From NCBI GenBank assembly GCA_028288305.1, contig JAQBOA010000036.1, forward strand, positions 62,001 through 126,000: a DNA stretch of 64,000 nt, written 5' to 3'. Numbering within the stretch: position 1 is the first letter of the stretch; every line of letters starts with the position of its first letter. Shown piece after piece: positions 58,262 through 64,000 of this stretch. Position numbers and translations under genes: made by a program. The DNA is from Mucilaginibacter sp. (GTDB lineage: Bacteria > Bacteroidota > Bacteroidia > Sphingobacteriales > Sphingobacteriaceae). Below the pieces are notes generated by a model, which worked only from the letters and a program-made list of their open reading frames with translations, was not told where the DNA came from and searched no databases.

Positions 58262-60292
58262 ATGAAATCTGATCAAAATACACTGTTCCAGGGCGATCAA
58301 ATGAAGGATGCTTTTAAGCAATCGTTCATTAAACTTGATCCCCGTATATTAGTTCGTAACCCGGTTATGTTTACCGTGGAGATTGGAACTGTAGTAATGC
58401 TTGCAGTAACCATTTTCTCCTTTTCAAATAAAGGGCAGGGAAGCTTTGGCTATAACTTTACAGTATTCCTGGTATTATTGCTTACTGTATTATTTGCCAA
58501 CTTTGCCGAGGCTATTGCCGAAGCACGCGGTAAAGCGCAGGCCGAAAGCCTACGCAAAACCCGCGAAGAAACACCCGCCCGCCTGTTGGTTGATGGGAAA
58601 GAAAAGATGGTGATGTCGTCACTTTTGAAAAAAGGCGACGTATTTATCTGTGAAACCGGAGACAACATTCCTACTGATGGCGAGATCATTGAAGGTATTG
58701 CTACCATTGATGAATCAGCTATTACCGGCGAATCTGCCCCAGTGATCCGTGAATCGGGTGGTGACAAATCATCTGTTACAGGTGGCACCAAGGTATTATC
58801 CGACAGGATAAAAGTAATGGTTACCACCCAGCCGGGAGAAAGCTTCCTGGATAAGATGATCGCACTGGTGGAAGGTGCATCCCGTCAGAAAACACCAAAC
58901 GAAATTGCGCTTACCATTTTGCTGGCTGGTTTTACGCTGATATTTGTAATTGTTTGTGTAACCCTAAAACCATTCGCTGATTATGCGAATACGCCTATTA
59001 CGATAGCAGCCTTTATCTCGTTATTTGTTTGTTTAATCCCAACTACCATTGGCGGCCTTTTATCCGCCATCGGTATTGCGGGTATGGACAGGGCATTACG
59101 TGCAAACGTGATTACCAAATCGGGCAAGGCTGTGGAAACTGCCGGCGACCTTGATACCTTACTTTTAGATAAAACAGGTACCATTACTATCGGCAACAGG
59201 AAGGCAACCAGCTTTTATCCAACCAAAGGGATAAACGAAACTGATTTTATTACCGCATGTGTTTTAAGCTCGCTGGCTGATGAAACGCCCGAAGGTAAAT
59301 CAATTGTTGAGCTGGCCGAAACAGGTAAAACCAAAGTATCGGTTAAAGCGCCTCTTGACTCAGTATTCATCAAATTTACTGCCGAAACCCGCTCAAGCGG
59401 ATTGGATACCCCAAATGGTTTACGGATCCGTAAAGGAGCATTTGATTCTATCCGTAACATCGCATTAAAAGCTGGGAATCCTTTTCCTGCCGATGTGGAG
59501 GAAAATGTAAAAATTATCTCCTCAAATGGTGGTACTCCGTTGGTAGTATCACAAAACGAAGTGATACTGGGTGTTATTGAGCTGCAGGATATTATTAAAC
59601 CCGGTATTGCCGAACGCTTTGAACGCCTGCGTAAAATGGGTGTAAAAACCGTTATGGTAACAGGTGACAATCCTTTAACTGCCAAATTTATTGCCAACAA
59701 AGCCGGTGTGGATGATTTTATTGCCGAGGCCAAACCCGAAGATAAAATGAACTACATTAAAAAAGAGCAGCAAGGCGGTAAGCTGGTAGCTATGATGGGC
59801 GATGGTACAAACGATGCTCCTGCATTGGCCCATGAATATTTAGGTTTAGCTATGAACAGCGGCACACAAGATGCAAATGAAGCCGGCAACATGGTCGACC
59901 TTGATAATGACCCTACCAAGCTGATTGAAATTGTTGAGATCGGCAAGCAGTTGCTCATGACACGCGGTACATTAACCACCTTCTCTATCGCTAACGACGT
60001 CGCCAAGTACTTCGCTATCGTTCCGGCCTTGTTTATGGTTTCCATACCGGCTTTAAGAGCCCTGAATATTATGGACCTGCATAGCCCGCAATCAGCAATT
60101 TTATCAGCAGTAATATTTAATGCCATCATCATACCAATGCTTATACCTCTTGCATTACGGGGTGTTGAATACAAACCAATAGGTGCAAGCGCATTATTGC
60201 GCCGTAACCTGCTGATCTATGGTCTTGGTGGTGTTATCATACCCTTTATCGGTATCAAGTTAATCGACCTTGTGGTCGGCATTTTAATCTAA
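58262..60292 (+). CDS. kdpB: Potassium-transporting P-type ATPase subunit KdpB
   Basis: The catalytic subunit (676 residues) that hydrolyses ATP to drive K+ uptake. The phosphorylated Asp303 is in [10 protein letters not shown], the actuator TGES is at 155-158, the nucleotide-binding and hinge motifs [10 protein letters not shown] and [12 protein letters not shown] are present. All catalytic residues are in place. Confidence 0.98.
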   Translation: MKSDQNTLFQGDQMKDAFKQSFIKLDPRILVRNPVMFTVEIGTVVMLAVTIFSFSNKGQGSFGYNFTVFLVLLLTVLFANFAEAIAEARGKAQAESLRKTREETPARLLVDGKEKMVMSSLLKKGDVFICETGDNIPTDGEIIEGIATIDESAITGESAPVIRESGGDKSSVTGGTKVLSDRIKVMVTTQPGESFLDKMIALVEGASRQKTPNEIALTILLAGFTLIFVIVCVTLKPFADYANTPITIAAFISLFVCLIPTTIGGLLSAIGIAGMDRALRANVITKSGKAVETAGDLDTLLLDKTGTITIGNRKATSFYPTKGINETDFITACVLSSLADETPEGKSIVELAETGKTKVSVKAPLDSVFIKFTAETRSSGLDTPNGLRIRKGAFDSIRNIALKAGNPFPADVEENVKIISSNGGTPLVVSQNEVILGVIELQDIIKPGIAERFERLRKMGVKTVMVTGDNPLTAKFIANKAGVDDFIAEAKPEDKMNYIKKEQQGGKLVAMMGDGTNDAPALAHEYLGLAMNSGTQDANEAGNMVDLDNDPTKLIEIVEIGKQLLMTRGTLTTFSIANDVAKYFAIVPALFMVSIPALRALNIMDLHSPQSAILSAVIFNAIIIPMLIPLALRGVEYKPIGASALLRRNLLIYGLGGVIIPFIGIKLIDLVVGILI

Positions 60293-60308
60293 TATTAATC
60301 TTAAAAAA

Positions 60309-60875
60309 ATGAAAACGTATTTATTGCCATCCGTAAAAATAACTATCATACTGTTAGTGATTTTATCAGGCCTGTATCCACTGGTGATAGCAGGTATCGG
60401 AAAATTTACACCCGGACATGGGGATGGTGAAACCATCGAATATAAAGGGCGCGTGGTTGGTTATGCCAACGAAGGTCAGAAATTCACGAAAGATAAATAT
60501 TTCTGGTCTCGCCCGTCTGCCGCTAATTACCAGGCAGATGCAGGTGTAGGCTCAAACAAGGGCCCTTCCAATGCAGATTATCTGAAAGATGTTAAAGCCC
60601 GTATTGATACATTTTTAAAGCATAACCCCGATGTAAAACGCGAGGAAATACCTGCCGAACTGGTTACTGCTTCCGGTAGCGGCCTGGACCCTGACTTGTC
60701 TCCCGCAGGAGCAAAAGTACAGGTACCCCGCGTTGCTAAAGTGCGCGATATTCCTGCTGCCCAGGTTTATAAGCTGATTGATGACAATACAGAACAGCCT
60801 CTTTTGGGCTTATTTGGTCCGCCAAAAGTGAACGTTTTAAAATTGAACGTGGCTTTAGAAGAGTTGAAAAAGTAA
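60309..60875 (+). CDS. kdpC: Potassium-transporting ATPase subunit KdpC
   Basis: A 188-residue single-pass membrane subunit, with an N-terminal helix (IILLVILSGLYPLVIAGIG) and a periplasmic domain (YFWSRPSAANYQADAG, SGSGLDPDLSPAGA). It follows kdpB after 16 bases. Confidence 0.97.
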   Translation: MKTYLLPSVKITIILLVILSGLYPLVIAGIGKFTPGHGDGETIEYKGRVVGYANEGQKFTKDKYFWSRPSAANYQADAGVGSNKGPSNADYLKDVKARIDTFLKHNPDVKREEIPAELVTASGSGLDPDLSPAGAKVQVPRVAKVRDIPAAQVYKLIDDNTEQPLLGLFGPPKVNVLKLNVALEELKK

Positions 60876-61030
60876 ACACAAATCTCCTATTATTTATATA
60901 ACCCGTTGTTTAGTTAAGCAAACCGACAGATTAACAAGTTGAAAATGAGATCTGATAACAAGTAAATAGTGACTTCATCAACTTGAATAACCAGCACAGC
61001 TAATCAGATAACACAAATAACTCACACAAA

Positions 61031-62362
61031 ATGAAATCTCTATTACTAACAATAGCGGCCGTGGCGACTATTGCAATAAATGTACACGCAGAACAAGATA
61101 CTACCAAAGTTAAAATGAAGAAAGACACCGTTGCCCGGTCCTTACCTTCTCCATTGCCAAATCTTCCGTTTCCAACTTCTGATTGGGATGGAGCACCGCT
61201 TGTAGGCGCTGATGCTACAGCCCCTATTTATCCTTTACAAAAGGCTTTGAAAGCAACTAAAACAAGGTTCAGGTTTTATGGATGGGCTGATGTTGGCGGC
61301 GATATAAGCAGCTCCAAACATTCAAACGCGCCAACTTCTTATGACCTGGTGCCAAATTCAGTACAGCTTGACCAGGTGGGCTTAAAATTTGATTTACAGC
61401 CAAACACTGTTCAAACAGATCACGTGTCGTTCGGATTTTTGTCAACTACCATTTTCGGAACTGACTATCGTTATACCACTGGTTTAGGTTATTTCAGTAA
61501 TCAGCTATTGCAGCATAATAATAAATACGGCTTTGATCCTGCCGAAATGTACGGACTAATATATTTTCCTAAAATTGCTGATGGAATGCTTTTAAAAGTA
61601 GGCCGGTTTATTTCGCCTGCCGATATTGAAGCACAATGGGCAACAGACAATTACCTGTATTCGCATTCATTAATGTTTACCGTTGACCCATACACCTTTA
61701 CCGGAGCGCAGGCAACTTTTAAACTTGGCACATACTGGCAATTGGAAGTTGGCATACATGGCGGAAATGACATGGCGCCATGGAGCCATTCGGCACAGTT
61801 AAATGGTTTATTAATGGCCCGCTGGGTATCTCGTGACAATAATGATTCCGTTTATGGAGGTATCAATTCTTTGGGTAATGGTGATTATACGCAACGACAT
61901 GATGACTTGCAAATGGTAGTTGCAACATGGGGACATAAGTTTAACGAAACATTCCACATGATGACAGAGGTTTATTATATATGGCAGTATCATGCCTTAG
62001 TTGGCGGAACACCTATTCAAGGACCGCCGCAGCCATTTTATACCAATGTTGGAGCCGGAGCCCCAATTCCAGGAGCTGCACAGGCTGTAGGTGCGGTTAA
62101 CTATTTTCAGATCAAGGTATCAAGTCATGATTATATATCTATCCGCAATGGTTACTTAAGCGATCCGCAAGGAAACAGAACCGGTTTCGCAACAAGTTAT
62201 TCTGACCATACCATCGGATTTGTTCACCATTTCAATGACTATATCAGAATACGCCCTGAAATAAGATACGAACGCGCTTATGCCGACGGAGTAACTCCCT
62301 ATGATAACGGCACTAAAAAAGATCAGTATACAGCAGCAATGGACCTGATTGTTCGCTTTTAA
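61031..62362 (+). CDS. Outer-membrane beta-barrel porin (BBP2/OmpL-like)
   Basis: A 443-residue secreted protein with a signal peptide (LLLTIAAVATIAINVHA) and aromatic-rich alternating strands ending in a C-terminal Phe (AAMDLIVRF), as for outer-membrane porins. It lies between kdpC and kdpD, so it may let K+ or other solutes across the outer membrane to the Kdp pump. The function is inferred from context. Confidence 0.8.
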   Translation: MKSLLLTIAAVATIAINVHAEQDTTKVKMKKDTVARSLPSPLPNLPFPTSDWDGAPLVGADATAPIYPLQKALKATKTRFRFYGWADVGGDISSSKHSNAPTSYDLVPNSVQLDQVGLKFDLQPNTVQTDHVSFGFLSTTIFGTDYRYTTGLGYFSNQLLQHNNKYGFDPAEMYGLIYFPKIADGMLLKVGRFISPADIEAQWATDNYLYSHSLMFTVDPYTFTGAQATFKLGTYWQLEVGIHGGNDMAPWSHSAQLNGLLMARWVSRDNNDSVYGGINSLGNGDYTQRHDDLQMVVATWGHKFNETFHMMTEVYYIWQYHALVGGTPIQGPPQPFYTNVGAGAPIPGAAQAVGAVNYFQIKVSSHDYISIRNGYLSDPQGNRTGFATSYSDHTIGFVHHFNDYIRIRPEIRYERAYADGVTPYDNGTKKDQYTAAMDLIVRF

Positions 62363-62431
62363 TAAAAACATTATGTGGTTGCCCGATGCTGCCACCTTAA
62401 TAAAACAACAAATAAATTAATAATTATAGCA

Positions 62432-63019
62432 ATGAAAACGTTTAAATTTAAAATGATTACGATCATCGTATTGACATTTGGATTTGTTGAGATATCAAAT
62501 GCCCAGAAACAATCAGCCGGATTATATTTAACTTACAGTGATTATTTAGATCATAAACTAAGTTACATAACAGATCCGACTACCCCTAATGGTAATAAAC
62601 TTCTCATCCATGAATTTATGGGAATGAATAAGGTAACGGTTATCAGCAATGGTAAAAAAACAGTGATACCGAAGAGTGAATTGTTTGGGTATCATGACAG
62701 TTATGGTAATGATTACCGCTTTTATGAAAATAAAGCTTTCCAGGTAATTGATACCACAGCTTTTTACATTTACAGCTATGATAAACTAATCCAGCAAGGT
62801 AAGGGTCCAAAACCAACAAGGGTATATTATTTCAGTAAAAAAAACCTGGGCGAAATACTTCCCCTTACAGCCGAAAACATTGCAAAAGCTTTCCCTAAAA
62901 ATGCAAAATTCAGGTACATGGTTGAGGTTGCGGCTAAAACCGATATAAAACTGGATGCCTATGATAATGAATCGAACGAGTATAAAATAAAAGAATTATA
63001 CGCAGAAAGTTTAAAGTAA
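62432..63019 (+). CDS. Secreted protein of unknown function in the kdp region
   Basis: A 195-residue protein with a clear signal peptide (KMITIIVLTFGFVEISNAQ) and no family I recognise. The remaining part is soluble and has repeated Tyr-Asp stretches (AGLYLTYSDYLDHKLSYI, GYHDSYGNDYRFYENKAF). The ATG at 62432 gives this signal peptide; the upstream ATG at 62375 would not. It is flanked by the porin and kdpD. Confidence 0.7.
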   Translation: MKTFKFKMITIIVLTFGFVEISNAQKQSAGLYLTYSDYLDHKLSYITDPTTPNGNKLLIHEFMGMNKVTVISNGKKTVIPKSELFGYHDSYGNDYRFYENKAFQVIDTTAFYIYSYDKLIQQGKGPKPTRVYYFSKKNLGEILPLTAENIAKAFPKNAKFRYMVEVAAKTDIKLDAYDNESNEYKIKELYAESLK

Positions 63020-63027
63020 CAAAGCAT

Positions 63028-63050
63028 ACAGGTTGCTATGAGCAACCTGT
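63028..63050 (+). terminator. Hairpin after the secreted protein gene
   Basis: A perfect 10-bp stem (ACAGGTTGCT with AGCAACCTGT) and a 3-nt loop, 9 bases after the stop. The T run is lacking, so termination is less certain. Confidence 0.45.
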
Positions 63051-63129
63051 TAAGATTAGCGCGGGCTGTTATTATAATTATTTATTGTTTGATAATTATA
63101 AGTTTGGTTTGATTGAGGTTCGCGTGAAA

Positions 63130-63153
63130 AAAGGGGGGTGTCGGCCCCCCTTT
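63130..63153 (+). terminator. Rho-independent terminator-like hairpin before kdpD
   Basis: A 9-bp stem AAAGGGGGG with CCCCCCTTT, loop TGTCGG, followed by TTTAATT. It lies between the secreted protein gene and kdpD, so it probably separates the transporter unit from the sensor gene. Confidence 0.6.
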
Positions 63154-63216
63154 AATTGGTTGTATGGAAGTTGTTGATTTAGTTAGCGGTTGAATAGATT
63201 TATTTAACTTAACGTA

Positions 63217-64000
63217 ATGAGTGAAGAAAATAACAAAGAGCAGTCGGTTGAGCATTTTCTTGAGCTGATCAAGCGTTCAAGGCGCGGTAAGTTTAAGATT
63301 TACATTGGCATGAGCGCCGGTGTGGGGAAATCCTATCGGATGCTCCTGGAGACACATGCACTGTTGCGTAATGGCATAGACGTAAAAATAGGCTATATTG
63401 AAACGCACAAGCGTAAAGAAACGGAAGCCTTATTAACAGGGTTACCGGTAATACCGCGACGTAAGCTTTTTTATAAAGGAAAGGAGTTGGAAGAGATGGA
63501 CCTGAAGGCGATTATTAACCTGCATCCAGAAGTGGTGGTAGTTGATGAGCTTGCCCACACTAACATTGAAGGCAGCCACAACGAAAAGCGCTGGCAGGAT
63601 GTATTGGATATTTTAAATGCCGGCATCAATGTAATTAGCGCTATAAATATTCAGCATATTGAAAGTTTGAATGAAGAAGTAGAGAAAATAACCGGCACAG
63701 CGATTAATGAACGGATTCCGGACAGTGTTTTACAAATGGCGGATGAAGTAGTTAATATTGATATGACAGCCGATGAGCTTATTGATCGCCTGAAAGAGGG
63801 AAAAATATATGATGAGAAAAAGATCCCGACGGCGTTAAATAATTTTTTTCAAACCGAAAGGATCCTGCAATTACGGGAGCTGGCGCTGAGAGAGGTTGCA
63901 AACCAGGTTGAACGCAAAATAGACAACGAAATACCAAAAACTATAAAGATGCGACCTGAATTGTTTTTAGCCTGCATCAGCACTAATGACTCATCAGCAA
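63217..64000 (+). CDS. kdpD: KdpD N-terminal domain protein (partial, runs off the window)
   Basis: The first 261 codons of the osmosensitive K+ sensor. The family motifs are visible: Walker A GMSAGVGKSY at 31-40, DELAHTN with the Walker B Asp, and INIQHIESLNEEV. Whether it continues into a histidine kinase, or is a short KdpD paired with a separate kinase as in many Bacteroidota, cannot be seen. It starts at the ATG at 63217. Confidence 0.92.
   Translation, partial: MSEENNKEQSVEHFLELIKRSRRGKFKIYIGMSAGVGKSYRMLLETHALLRNGIDVKIGYIETHKRKETEALLTGLPVIPRRKLFYKGKELEEMDLKAIINLHPEVVVVDELAHTNIEGSHNEKRWQDVLDILNAGINVISAINIQHIESLNEEVEKITGTAINERIPDSVLQMADEVVNIDMTADELIDRLKEGKIYDEKKIPTALNNFFQTERILQLRELALREVANQVERKIDNEIPKTIKMRPELFLACISTNDSSA

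Noticed and set aside
59215..59733. A 172-codon frame on the minus strand inside kdpB
   Set aside because: It lies fully within kdpB, whose motifs are all intact, and its translation has no recognisable domain.
61031..63019. The porin and secreted protein as exosortase substrates
   Set aside because: Their C-termini lack the short motif, hydrophobic helix and basic tail that a sorting signal requires.

Overview
The window looks like chromosomal DNA of a Bacteroidota bacterium, most likely of the Sphingobacteriaceae (Pedobacter/Mucilaginibacter-like; this level is an inference). Supporting signs are the low GC content, Bacteroidota-type promoters (a -7 box TAnnTTTG, with -33 TTTG at the tRNA), weak Shine-Dalgarno signals, a detached atpD-atpC pair with a very short epsilon subunit, an UpxY/NusG-like antiterminator next to capsule genes, and short palindromic intergenic repeats.

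Layout. (1) 40-2844, minus strand: gap, a GNAT acetyltransferase and pgk, ending in a clear intrinsic terminator. (2) 2933-4929, minus strand: a WecA/TagO-like sugar-1-phosphate transferase and a family 2 glycosyltransferase, divergent from the main locus. (3) 4991-50023, plus strand: a surface-polysaccharide locus of about 45 kb. It starts with Wza-like, Wzc-like and UpxY-like genes, asparagine synthase, an ABC exporter (Wzm/Wzt-like) and a hexapeptide acetyltransferase. It continues with a dense array of about twenty glycosyltransferases, four acyltransferase-3 membrane proteins, three FkbM methyltransferases and one remote FkbM relative. It ends with a Wzy-like polymerase, a methyltransferase, a family 2 glycosyltransferase fused to an exosortase-like membrane domain, a WcaF-like acetyltransferase and a GT-C-like membrane protein. 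No Wzx flippase is visible. (4) 50099-53588: obg, adk, tRNA-Arg(ACG), a peroxiredoxin and a quinone oxidoreductase. (5) 53828-55685: atpD and atpC. (6) 56179 to the end: a potassium-uptake region with two unlisted-type mini membrane proteins, kdpF, kdpA, kdpB, kdpC, an outer-membrane porin, a secreted protein and the start of kdpD, which runs off the window.

How it fits together. The WecA-like enzyme probably loads the first sugar onto undecaprenyl phosphate. The glycosyltransferases then build a large, modified (fucosylated, methylated, acylated) glycan. Wza/Wzc and the ABC transporter handle export, and the UpxY-like protein probably antiterminates the long transcript. The Walker A-type core genes are ordinary. 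The unusual points are the GT2-exosortase fusion beside the Wzy-like protein, the coexistence of Wzy/Wzc and Wzm/Wzt parts without Wzx, a substituted Walker A' Asp in the Wzc kinase, a likely ATT start codon, many TTG/GTG starts in tightly overlapping genes, and mini membrane proteins ahead of kdpF.
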